DNA from: Kiritimatiellota bacterium
Lineage (GTDB): Bacteria > Verrucomicrobiota > Kiritimatiellia > JAAZAB01
DNA: 14,033 bases
Direction of reading: 5' to 3'
Assembly (NCBI GenBank): GCA_008636095.1
Contig: VSJD01000072.1
Location: forward strand, 1-14,033
A program made the position numbers and the translations under genes. Below the pieces are notes generated by a model that made no database searches, was not told where the DNA came from, and saw nothing but the letters and a program-made list of their open reading frames with translations. Below, in pieces: positions 5,613-13,405 of this stretch (the first letter of the stretch is position 1; each line of letters starts with the position of its first letter).

Positions 5613-7841
5613 TCAGGTTATTTTATGAGCCGGGCAGACCCGCAAACATTCCGGCACCACGTCGAGCAAATGTTTCTGGACGCCCCATTTCACATTTTCC
5701 ACGGCGTCGGCCAGAACTTCGGCCGTGCGTGTCTTGGGAACCGGAACATCAACATTCAATCCAAGGTACTGCCCGCCCTCTTTCCCGCTCAGGCAATAAC
5801 GTTTGGCCCAATCGCAGGCAAAGGAATCAATCCTGCCTATGGAAAACTCTTTCTTTTCCAGGTTCAATCCCACGGGTTTGTCCAGGATGGCGCGGGTCGG
5901 ACACGCTTTGGCGCATAACTGACCGCATTGCAGGCACGCGTTTGGACCTGAATATAACGGATCATCCGGAAGCGAACAATCCGTAACAATGGCGATAAAC
6001 CGCTGGCGTACACCGTATTGAGGAGTTAGCGGATGTCCGTGATAACCCGGGTAACTCAGGCCAGCCAACATGGAAGCAAAACAGTTGGAGCGTAAATCAG
6101 GCAACAGTCCGCGGCAACTAATCATTTTGGAAGCCAGTCCGTCAAAATCATTAGTGAATGTCGCCTTATAACCCGCCGTCCTGAGCATTTGACACGTCCG
6201 GAAAGCGATATCGGACAGGAGATTGAGCGCGTCATATTGCACAAAGGCAAATGGCCCCACGGATTCGGATGGCGTAATTTTGGCCGTATCCAGGCTGGCA
6301 TGCGGAAAATGAAGTCCCAGCACAATCACCGATTTTGCGCCGGGGAACCAGTCCGACGGGTTTTTCATTTTAACGGCTTCATTCCGGATCTCAGCATTGA
6401 AGTCGCAGTAGGTGAAATTTGTATCTGCCACGACTTCGCGTGATTCCGGGAGTTTTATTTTATTTTCCAGGACCTTGCGGAATTGACGGCAACGTGCCTC
6501 CGAAAAAAAGCCCACCAGGTCTGCGCCGTTATCCCTGCAGAAATTACGGATTGCATCCGGCTCCGGCGAACGCTTGCTAATTTTAAGTTTCTCCACACCG
6601 GACGGCAGTTTGGCGCTGGTCAGAGCAGTCACATACATCATATCACGGGTGGGCAGACCGTATTTTCGCGCCACCAGATTGCTGGTAATTTTGGTATAGG
6701 TTGTGGCCGAATACCCATTCATGTCCAGCAAATGAGCCACATCAAAGCCGGCATAGTTCAGTTGACGCCAGTTTTTTGATTCTTCGTCGGCGCCGGCTGA
6801 TTTTTTTATACCAAGCAAAATCAGGGATGAGACGTCCGGTAAGTGCAAAACGGGGTTCACATGGTCGGCCGGCTTAAAATCATCTTTCTGGCCGATTACC
6901 ATGACGTCCAAAAAATACCGCTTAAAAATCGCCTTGATTTCCTGGCTGAGTTCAGCGGGTTTTTTCAACAGCGCTTTTTTGCGGCGCGGTGCCCGGCAAT
7001 ACTCGCTGTCCTTGACGCGCTTTTGGGGAACCATGCAGAATTTCAGGCAACTGCCCTCTTCGCCGCCGCGCGGACCGTATTTCTCAAGATATTCCAAGGC
7101 AACATTTTCATCCACCTTGTCGGGAATCTTATGCTGCAGATTCAACTGGAAGTTTTCCGCCCAGGAACAGCGCCACTTATTGGTGGCGGGGAATTTAAAA
7201 GTCTTGCCGCCGATTTCCAGCTCGTTGATGCCGCGGACTTCCTTGCGGAAGCAATCGGTGGGGCAATGTTTAACGCACTCCATGCACCGGTCGCAAAGTG
7301 CCGGGCCGTCATACATCGGCGAAGGCGTCAACAAAGCCGAGGTGATAACCGATACCACACGAATCCGGGGGCCAAACTCGGGATGCAAAAAGAGACCACT
7401 CCAGCCGATTTCCCCCAGTCCGGCCGCGACAGCGGCGTAACGGTGCACGAGATCGGGCGCGAAATCAACCTTGAGGTCTTTGTAAGCTTTGTATCGCCAG
7501 ATATTGCTGGCGGCAATCGGCAACGTCTGAAATCCTTTTTCCTCCAAAAAACGCCCGAGCCGGAATGAAATATCGTCCAGTTTGCAATTCTGGGTGCCCT
7601 GGGTGCTATAGGGGCCGGTATCATGCGGGGTGGGTTCGCCGCCCAGTTCCACGGCGGCATCCAAGTGATGGATCCCGGCCACGATCACCGTCTGAGCGGA
7701 AGGCAAAAGCCCCTGGGGACTCATCCGCAAAGGTGCGCCCTTAAAGCGTTCCAAGGGGGCAATACCGACCACGTCGGCGCCGTATTCAATCGCTTTGCGT
7801 TTCACCTCATTCGTCAGTTCCTGATTGTTCTGCGTGCTCAT
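5613..7841 (-). CDS. Tandem-module reductive-dehalogenase/QueG-like 4Fe-4S protein (742 aa)
   Basis: The start is ATG at 7841, because AAAGGAGG (complement of 7850-7857) sits 8 nt before it. ATGs at 7883 and 7877 overlap the IclR stop and lack a site. Module 1 (about 1-275) has G-A-D-V-V-G-I (21-27), G-L-G-E-I-G-W (141-147), CX2CX2CX3CP (C183, C186, C189, C193), then C225-S-W-A and C265/C269. Residues about 305-425 resemble a further cofactor half-domain without cysteines. Module 2 (about 429-742) repeats the plan: G-A-D-L-V-G-F (439-445), C636, C639, C643, C647-P, C676-D-W-A and C732/C736-P. Its G-L-G-E-I-G motif is replaced by G-L-S-Y-P-G-Y. No signal or transmembrane segment is visible. 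The fusion could channel electrons between modules, with module 2 perhaps structural. It is the second gene of the IclR operon. Flavin or cobalamin as cofactor is inferred from family knowledge. Confidence 0.75.
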   Translation of the reverse strand: MSTQNNQELTNEVKRKAIEYGADVVGIAPLERFKGAPLRMSPQGLLPSAQTVIVAGIHHLDAAVELGGEPTPHDTGPYSTQGTQNCKLDDISFRLGRFLEEKGFQTLPIAASNIWRYKAYKDLKVDFAPDLVHRYAAVAAGLGEIGWSGLFLHPEFGPRIRVVSVITSALLTPSPMYDGPALCDRCMECVKHCPTDCFRKEVRGINELEIGGKTFKFPATNKWRCSWAENFQLNLQHKIPDKVDENVALEYLEKYGPRGGEEGSCLKFCMVPQKRVKDSEYCRAPRRKKALLKKPAELSQEIKAIFKRYFLDVMVIGQKDDFKPADHVNPVLHLPDVSSLILLGIKKSAGADEESKNWRQLNYAGFDVAHLLDMNGYSATTYTKITSNLVARKYGLPTRDMMYVTALTSAKLPSGVEKLKISKRSPEPDAIRNFCRDNGADLVGFFSEARCRQFRKVLENKIKLPESREVVADTNFTYCDFNAEIRNEAVKMKNPSDWFPGAKSVIVLGLHFPHASLDTAKITPSESVGPFAFVQYDALNLLSDIAFRTCQMLRTAGYKATFTNDFDGLASKMISCRGLLPDLRSNCFASMLAGLSYPGYHGHPLTPQYGVRQRFIAIVTDCSLPDDPLYSGPNACLQCGQLCAKACPTRAILDKPVGLNLEKKEFSIGRIDSFACDWAKRYCLSGKEGGQYLGLNVDVPVPKTRTAEVLADAVENVKWGVQKHLLDVVPECLRVCPAHKIT

Positions 7842-7849
7842 TTTTGTTT

Positions 7850-7857
7850 CCTCCTTT
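7850..7857 (-). promoter_or_regulatory. Ribosome binding site of the tandem-module gene
   Basis: AAAGGAGG on the minus strand, 8 nt before the ATG at 7841. It decides the start against two upstream in-frame ATGs. Confidence 0.8.
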
Positions 7858-7866
7858 GGCTTTTGT

Positions 7867-8616
7867 TTAATTTTCATTTCCATGCAAATGTTCGCTTATG
7901 GCGGAAGAGGTCGCGGACATTCCTTTCATAATCGCGGTTTTATGGGTACCTTTGAAACGGAAAGCGGGCAGAAACAGACCCAGCGCGGCGATTACTTGGT
8001 CTTTTTCGCGGATCGGATAAGCGATCGCCACCACATCATGAGCGGTTTTATAGCAGACCGATCCCTGCTTGCGGATTGTCTCCAACGCCGATTTCAGTTT
8101 TGAAAGCGAGCTTGCTTCTGGCCAATGGGACCCGGGCAAACCTTCTTTGGTAATAAATTCATTAAACTCTTCTGCATTGAGATGCGCCAGAAGCAGGCGT
8201 CCGGTGGCGGACTGATACACGACGTCCTTCTGAAACATATTCCGCCCGACCTGAACGTTCTGGTTGCCGTCAATCTGAAGAATAACAAATCGCTCCTGGC
8301 CGCGGAGAATGACTAACAGAACGGTTTCGTTCACCTGTTTGGAAAGATTTGCCATCAGCGGTTCGGCGGCTGAGACCAAATCGCCGCGATAGGCGCTAAA
8401 ACGGGAGAGGTAATAAATCATCGGGCCAAGCAGATAACCTCCGCGCACGTTGGCCTGGTCGACATATTTGCGCTGAACCATTGTTTTCAGGATATTGGCG
8501 CAGGTGCCCGCGTTCATCTTTAAATGTCCTGATATTTCGTTCAGTTTTTTGCGCTGCCGGGGCGTTTTGGCCAGGTATTCCAGCATGTCAAAGGCTTTGT
8601 GCAGAACGCGGATCAT
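7867..8616 (-). CDS. IclR-family transcriptional regulator, first gene of the Fe-S operon
   Basis: The protein has 249 aa from ATG at 8616, normal for IclR. An in-frame TTG at 8682 would add 22 residues, but that TTG is the first part of the TTGACA -35 box, so it cannot be the start. The start has a G-rich site (GAGGGGG, 11 nt upstream). Residues about 1-65 form a winged helix-turn-helix (L-N-E-I-S-G-H-L-K-M ... T-C-A-N-I-L-K-T-M). Residues about 75-245 are the IclR effector domain (T-V-L-L-V-I-L ... S-A-T-G-R-L-L-L-A ... A-Y-P-I-R ... A-A-L-G-L). IclR proteins bind a small carboxylate or aromatic ligand and usually control neighbouring genes. Here the gene leads the operon with a 25-nt gap to the Fe-S genes, so it probably regulates its own operon. 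Confidence 0.9.
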   Translation of the reverse strand: MIRVLHKAFDMLEYLAKTPRQRKKLNEISGHLKMNAGTCANILKTMVQRKYVDQANVRGGYLLGPMIYYLSRFSAYRGDLVSAAEPLMANLSKQVNETVLLVILRGQERFVILQIDGNQNVQVGRNMFQKDVVYQSATGRLLLAHLNAEEFNEFITKEGLPGSHWPEASSLSKLKSALETIRKQGSVCYKTAHDVVAIAYPIREKDQVIAALGLFLPAFRFKGTHKTAIMKGMSATSSAISEHLHGNEN

Positions 8617-8653
8617 GACGCGGTCTTCCCCCTCTTTTTTGAATTCAATGGGT

Positions 8654-8682
8654 AATCTATCCGAAATGCGATTGTTTGTCAA
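8654..8682 (-). promoter_or_regulatory. Promoter of the IclR/Fe-S operon
   Basis: Consensus TTGACA (8682-8677) and TAGATT (8659-8654) are separated by exactly 17 nt on the minus strand. Transcription would begin near 8647, giving a leader of about 30 nt before the ATG at 8616. Confidence 0.7.
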
Positions 8683-8702
8683 TATAAAAATTTATTTTTA
8701 TA
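8683..8702 (-). promoter_or_regulatory. AT-rich palindrome next to the -35 box, candidate operator or UP element
   Basis: TATAAAAA (8683-8690) and TTTTTATA (8695-8702) are perfect 8-bp inverted arms around TTTA, touching the -35 box. It could be the binding site of the IclR-family protein (auto-control) or an UP element for RNA polymerase. Confidence 0.45.
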
Positions 8703-8769
8703 ATAACAAATTATCCCCATTCAAAAACAATGATATCCGGCCGGTTGAGCGTCCCGAACACAAGGCGCC

Positions 8770-8850
8770 CCGGGACTACGGTGGACGAAGGACCTGCTCC
8801 GTCCGTCAGCTGACGAAGACATCCGGTAAGGTCGCAGTCCACCACGGCGG
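8770..8850. repeat. Structured intergenic repeat
   Basis: GGTGGAC (8780-8786) pairs with GTCCACC (8837-8843), and an inner CGTCAGCTGACG palindrome lies at 8804-8815. The GGGACTACGG core (8772-8781) is shared with the element at 3005-3014. No coding frame is supported in 8703-8906. Confidence 0.5.
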
Positions 8851-8865
8851 ACAGAGTAGGCTGCT

Positions 8866-8899
8866 GCGGTTGGAAGTTTCATTCGACCAACCGCTTTTT
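8866..8899 (+). terminator. Plus-strand hairpin plus T run beyond the 1473-aa gene
   Basis: GCGGTTGG (8866-8873) pairs with CCAACCGC (8887-8894), and TTTTT follows at 8895-8899. In the plus direction this is a good intrinsic terminator. On the minus strand the hairpin lies 12 nt after the stop codon of the 1473-aa gene but has no U run after it, so it may only protect the 3' end of that mRNA. Confidence 0.55.
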
Positions 8900-8906
8900 A
8901 TCGCAG

Positions 8907-11900
8907 TCACTCGACTTCCGAAAATTCCATGTCATCGAACCAGCAGGTGCCGGCGGCAGCATCCACGGCGAAGCGAAGCACCGCGCTGTCGGCCGTCGGC
9001 GGCGCCTGTAAAATCACCTCGCGTTTCACCCAATCCGTCTTGCCGGTAACCGGTTCGCTCGGCACGCCGCCGGCATTCTTGCCGGGCACGCCCGCCCACC
9101 CCCACGGCGCTTTAAAAAACGTCAATGCGATTGAACCCGCTCCGGACTGGAGGTCGCTTTTCAAATACGCGCGGAACGCGTATTTTTTCCCCGGTGTGAC
9201 CGGGATTTTTTTTGAGAGCGAGCCGCAATAGTTGCTCCAATATCCTGAAACCTTGTTGACCGCGTTCATGCGGATCGAACATGTCTTTCCCCGTGTCACG
9301 GCGTAGTCGTACTCCATTTTTACCGTTCCTTCGGATGAATAGTCGCGAACGGTCAGAATGAAGTTCCGGCAAACGGCAAAAGCTGGATTGACAACGCCGG
9401 CCTTCATATTGATGGAAGCCTTTCCTTTGTAAGCCGATACCGCGGAGTCTCCGCCCTGAATATCAATCGTAAAATCGCCTTTACCAACCGCATTTCCGGA
9501 CGAATCGTTTCCGTCCCAACGGACGGTAATGTCCTTCCCCCGGCCTTCAAATACGCGCAACGGTTTCCCGGAAGATGAGGAAAACTTGAGGGTCCACGGC
9601 ATATCCTTAATCAGGTATGCCCGGAGAATGAATTGATCCAAGCATCCATCGCCGTTGGGACTAAAAGCCTCGGGGAAGTTCACTTCCTCAATAATCGGAA
9701 TGTGAAATGTGGCGGGTGAAGAATACGGTCCGCTTTTCCCGCTTACGACGTCCCTGGCCTGAACGCGCCAGAGATAGGAGCCCCCGGCTTCCAGGCGCAA
9801 ATTCTGCCACGGCAAAACATAAACCGTCTCGGCTAAATTTGACCCAACCACGACCCAGTCGGGAACCGGACTTTTGCCCCGGCTGATCTCCACGTCATAT
9901 CGCTGGTCCCCCGGCCGGCTACCCTTGCCGCGCCAGGCCATAACGGGAAAATACCCCAGCCGCTCCCGTTCTTCCTGTTGCATCAACTCCGGCGCATCAA
10001 TGACGTCTTTTTCCGAAGGTTGAAGCACATGCAAAACCCGCACATCCAACGGGGGAATCTGCAAGGATACTTTGGCGCCATGCGCCGTTTTTTTGAAATA
10101 ATCAACGCACGTCATTCCATCGCGCCATGCCAGGTTCTCAATCTCAAAAGAGCGCGCTTTTTTTCTCTCGTTGAACACAAAAACCAGGCGCTCGCCGCCG
10201 CGCACAAGCACGGTTACGTCATTGGTATTGCCGTCTCCGCCGACCCGGACCAAACCATCATTACGCTGATAACGGCTATGATAAAAGCCGTCTTTATCCT
10301 TGTCGGAAACGAAGAACTGCTCGAAATCCGCCGTAACGCCCGCTACGGCGGACACGGCCGCATATAACCGCCCATCCATAACCCCGTCATGATAGATCAT
10401 AACGCCCGATCCGCAGTCCGACAGACGACGAAAAAGGGCGGTGCGCGTAACGGCGCAATCATACGGCACAGTATCCGTCTCGCCAAGCCAGGCAAGCTCC
10501 CCACCGATGAAAGGCCTTCCTTCCAGCGCGGCGTGCGTAGCGGCGATCATATTCACCGGTCTTCCATAACCGCACCAGACCAGGTCGCAGGGCTTGCTCA
10601 TATACTTCCAATCCACGCCGTATTTTTCGTCTGTGTCGCCCTGATAACCGGAATACACACTGAAGATACAATCGGGATTGCCCTTCTTGACCAATTCGCG
10701 AAAAAGGCCGGCGATATCGGCATTCTGCCAGCAACGGAAGTCCACCCATTCCTTTTTATATTTACTGAGGATATTTTCCGCGGTTAACGCCGTTGCGGCG
10801 GCAATTTGCGCGTGCGCCCGAAACGCGCCGATGCAGCGTGCACAGAAACAGATGGAGCTTTTACGCGTAACGGCAACTTCGTAATCCCAATCCACCTGTT
10901 CGTATTCCTTCGCCTTTTGTGAAAGCCATTGCGCCATTTCCTTTCGGTTTTCGTTTTCCCCGCTCAAAAAATAGGTTGGGCAAAAACAATAAGTCAGCTT
11001 AATTCCTTCCGCGGTAACCGCCCTGGCTTGCGGATTGGCCGCCAGGTATTCGGCTCCCTTGGGGAAAAAATTAGCCCAGCTACAATCCATAGAGGGGATC
11101 TCAAAAGTCCCGCGGAATCCGTATGTTTTGCGAAGGTCCTTGCTGGCGAGCATGGGGACTTGTGTGGATCCGGACAATCGGATGGTCTGCAAGACCAGCT
11201 CCTGTTCCTTGCTGTTTAACGATAAACCTTTGCCGATCAACGAAAAATATGTCCAGTCTGTCGGGCAATTATTCCAATCCACAATGGGGACCCGCTCCGG
11301 TCGTTTCCATTGCAACGGAGGCAGAACCGTCAGGGACACTCTGTTCTCTTCTTCCGGCCGGTCGCCGGCGGACGCGTAATAATACACGTTCCATTCCAGC
11401 CTGTCATCCGGCGTTACATCACAGCGGAAAAACAGAGGATTGATGATCGTCTCATCTCTTTTAGGATGATCCGGACTGATGGCATCCGCCTGGTATTCCA
11501 AGACATGGCGATAGTAGGGATAGCCGTCCCTTTGGATAGCTTCTTTTGAAATCAATATCGCGCCGGGATATGGATCCGCCAGCCGGAGAAAAGCGGGCGT
11601 TTCAACCGTCAGTTGACATTGTTTCATTGTCCCCCTGACCGCGCTTTTAAATACCACGGGTAAATAAAGGTAACCTTTTTGCGCCACATACAAAGGTGCG
11701 ACCGAAAATGTTTCTTTCGCCGCGGGCACTCTCGACATCAAAACGAGAGAGCTGCCGATGACTGAAGCATTCCGGGCCTTGACCAATTCACTGGAATAAA
11801 CCGGCGAGGAGTATAAAATTTCTCCGTCTTTGCCGCAGATTTGAAAAAATAATTTCACGCTTTTGCCTTTGGGATAACCCGCCACTTGAGGCGTGACGCT

Positions 11901-13328
11901 CGGCCAGCCCGCCAGCTTGCTCCGGTTCGCCGCTTCCTGGAGCGAACCGTTGGCAACCAAATTGAGATGGGGGGCATCCGCCCGGCTGAAGCGGATATCA
12001 TCCACCCAGAGTTTTCCTCTGACTTTTGATTTACTCCACTTGATCGCCCAAAGCGTGACTTCGGCGGCATCCGCGGGAGAACGCCACAGGCCTTCAATTC
12101 TTTTCCATTCGTAGGAACCGCCGGGAACAGCAAGGGCGGGGACATATCCCGTCATTCCCTTGCCGGCCTTGTCGTAGCAAATTAAAGAAAACGCCGCCGG
12201 CGGCCGGTTGCTGTCGCCGTCGTTCAGGTTTTCCGCTTTGACCATCGCGGAGATTCGGTACGTTGATTCCGGACGGATGGGTAAGGGGTCGGTGCGAAAA
12301 CACAGGGTCTTATCCATATTGGTTTCTGAAGCATCAATAAAGAAAGCCTGGTTTTCGCCCCCCAAAAAGCAGGAAATCAGCGTTTGTTTTTCCTGGCCCC
12401 CGTCCAGCGATACCGCGGTAGAAAAACTGTCCCAATCGCCCGTCTCGTATTTCACATGCGCAAAAGTCTTCAGTTCGATCTTCGCCGACGATGTATTCCG
12501 TAAATATAAGGAAACGGCACGATCGCCTTCAATAAAACGCGGCATCACAATTTCCCGGCTTGCCGGGGCGGCATCAAGCATCCGCATAATTCCGAACGCT
12601 TCGCTATTATGGAAGCTGCTCTTTGTAGGAGACCAACAGGAAAATTCGCCGGACGAGGGACGGGTTCGGCAAATATTGAATGCCGTCACCGCACCCGGCT
12701 TGATCCCAATCTGAAGATTTTTCTTTGGAATGGCCATCTCCACGAACCAGGCGCGCTCGCTCGCGGACACCGCCACCCTGGCCTGCGAATCCCAGGATTT
12801 GTCCTCCAATTCCATATTCCCGGCTGTGCAGATGCTGTCGTATACCGTGCCAAGGCTGTTGACTGCAAGGTGGTAGTATTTTCCGGAGGATGTCGCTTCC
12901 GGCTGAAAGAACAGCTCCACGCTGTCATCCGTCCAAACATTGCCGTCCCGTTGCCGGATTTCTCTTTTGATTTCATGCGTGCGCTGTAAACGTTCGTCCA
13001 GCAAAGGTTCGTCGCAAGCCACGCCGATGTAAAGATTCTCGTCATCTTGAACAAGATATGCCCGGGACTGTCCCGCGGGAAAACCAAGACCGCTCATAAG
13101 CGCGAAAGGCCCCGCTTCCATGGCGTTCTTCCAGCAGGGATCATCAAGCTGTCCATCTATGGCCGGCGCTGTGGAAGTTCGAACACAGGCGATTTGCGGA
13201 CGCGGCGGAAAGTCGCCGGCGCTTCCCTCTAATGGGAGCGACGTGGCGTCGTTTTTTTCTCCCGCCCATGCGTTAAAGCAAGATACCGCTGCAAAACCGA
13301 TCAATATCAATATCTTCATCGGCCTCAT
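8907..13328 (-). CDS. Secreted 1473-aa CBM9 / GH42-like / FlgD-like multidomain protein
   Basis: The ATG at 13328 has AGGAGG 10 nt upstream. Residues 1-22 are a signal peptide ending A-W-A. Domains: CBM9-like 45-255 (A-I-D-G-Q-L-D-D, D-D-E-N-L-Y, W-T-D-D-S-V-E-L-F); CBM4/9-like about 300-450 (G-K-L-W-V-D-D-I-R-F); beta-rich linker about 455-670; an alpha/beta-barrel core about 675-1000; a beta domain to about 1102; Fn3-like about 1120-1210; F-S-P-N-G-D-G (1222-1228) opening a FlgD-like domain to about 1300; C-terminal CBM4/9-like 1313-1472. Within the core, C827-F-C829-A-R-C832 and C783, 44 residues earlier, fit the four-cysteine zinc site of GH42 beta-galactosidases. The expected N-E acid/base pair is D815-Y816-E817 instead. 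The protein probably binds and may cleave an extracellular polysaccharide. The catalytic claim is inference; the domain plan is well supported. Confidence 0.75.
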   Translation of the reverse strand: MRPMKILILIGFAAVSCFNAWAGEKNDATSLPLEGSAGDFPPRPQIACVRTSTAPAIDGQLDDPCWKNAMEAGPFALMSGLGFPAGQSRAYLVQDDENLYIGVACDEPLLDERLQRTHEIKREIRQRDGNVWTDDSVELFFQPEATSSGKYYHLAVNSLGTVYDSICTAGNMELEDKSWDSQARVAVSASERAWFVEMAIPKKNLQIGIKPGAVTAFNICRTRPSSGEFSCWSPTKSSFHNSEAFGIMRMLDAAPASREIVMPRFIEGDRAVSLYLRNTSSAKIELKTFAHVKYETGDWDSFSTAVSLDGGQEKQTLISCFLGGENQAFFIDASETNMDKTLCFRTDPLPIRPESTYRISAMVKAENLNDGDSNRPPAAFSLICYDKAGKGMTGYVPALAVPGGSYEWKRIEGLWRSPADAAEVTLWAIKWSKSKVRGKLWVDDIRFSRADAPHLNLVANGSLQEAANRSKLAGWPSVTPQVAGYPKGKSVKLFFQICGKDGEILYSSPVYSSELVKARNASVIGSSLVLMSRVPAAKETFSVAPLYVAQKGYLYLPVVFKSAVRGTMKQCQLTVETPAFLRLADPYPGAILISKEAIQRDGYPYYRHVLEYQADAISPDHPKRDETIINPLFFRCDVTPDDRLEWNVYYYASAGDRPEEENRVSLTVLPPLQWKRPERVPIVDWNNCPTDWTYFSLIGKGLSLNSKEQELVLQTIRLSGSTQVPMLASKDLRKTYGFRGTFEIPSMDCSWANFFPKGAEYLAANPQARAVTAEGIKLTYCFCPTYFLSGENENRKEMAQWLSQKAKEYEQVDWDYEVAVTRKSSICFCARCIGAFRAHAQIAAATALTAENILSKYKKEWVDFRCWQNADIAGLFRELVKKGNPDCIFSVYSGYQGDTDEKYGVDWKYMSKPCDLVWCGYGRPVNMIAATHAALEGRPFIGGELAWLGETDTVPYDCAVTRTALFRRLSDCGSGVMIYHDGVMDGRLYAAVSAVAGVTADFEQFFVSDKDKDGFYHSRYQRNDGLVRVGGDGNTNDVTVLVRGGERLVFVFNERKKARSFEIENLAWRDGMTCVDYFKKTAHGAKVSLQIPPLDVRVLHVLQPSEKDVIDAPELMQQEERERLGYFPVMAWRGKGSRPGDQRYDVEISRGKSPVPDWVVVGSNLAETVYVLPWQNLRLEAGGSYLWRVQARDVVSGKSGPYSSPATFHIPIIEEVNFPEAFSPNGDGCLDQFILRAYLIKDMPWTLKFSSSSGKPLRVFEGRGKDITVRWDGNDSSGNAVGKGDFTIDIQGGDSAVSAYKGKASINMKAGVVNPAFAVCRNFILTVRDYSSEGTVKMEYDYAVTRGKTCSIRMNAVNKVSGYWSNYCGSLSKKIPVTPGKKYAFRAYLKSDLQSGAGSIALTFFKAPWGWAGVPGKNAGGVPSEPVTGKTDWVKREVILQAPPTADSAVLRFAVDAAAGTCWFDDMEFSEVE

Positions 13329-13350
13329 ATTTTATCATCCTCCTGTTTCC

Positions 13351-13379
13351 GTGACAGGATTCCCGGTCACTCGTTTTTT
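13351..13379 (+). terminator. Plus-strand hairpin plus T run between the two paralogues
   Basis: GTGAC (13351-13355) pairs with GTCAC (13366-13370), with GG/CC inside, followed by TCG and six Ts. It faces the plus strand although both neighbours are on the minus strand. It is weaker than the hairpin at 8866-8899. Confidence 0.35.
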
Positions 13380-13405
13380 ATAATTGCCTTTTTCCCCAGC
13401 GCCGC

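Noticed and set aside
4629..5918. A 429-codon plus-strand open frame
   Set aside because: It runs antisense to the 314-aa Fe-S gene, crosses into the neighbouring genes, and its protein has no recognisable motif. The minus-strand genes have ribosome sites and clear Fe-S motifs.
5613..7841. Respiratory reductive dehalogenase (RdhA)
   Set aside because: There is no twin-arginine signal, no neighbouring membrane anchor gene, and the module pattern differs, so only a family-level resemblance is claimed.
7842..7883. Upstream ATG starts for the tandem-module gene
   Set aside because: They overlap the IclR stop codon, lack a ribosome site, and the AAAGGAGG lies after them, directly before the ATG at 7841.
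8617..8682. TTG start at 8682 for the IclR gene
   Set aside because: The TTG is part of the TTGACA -35 box, so it would lie upstream of the transcript.
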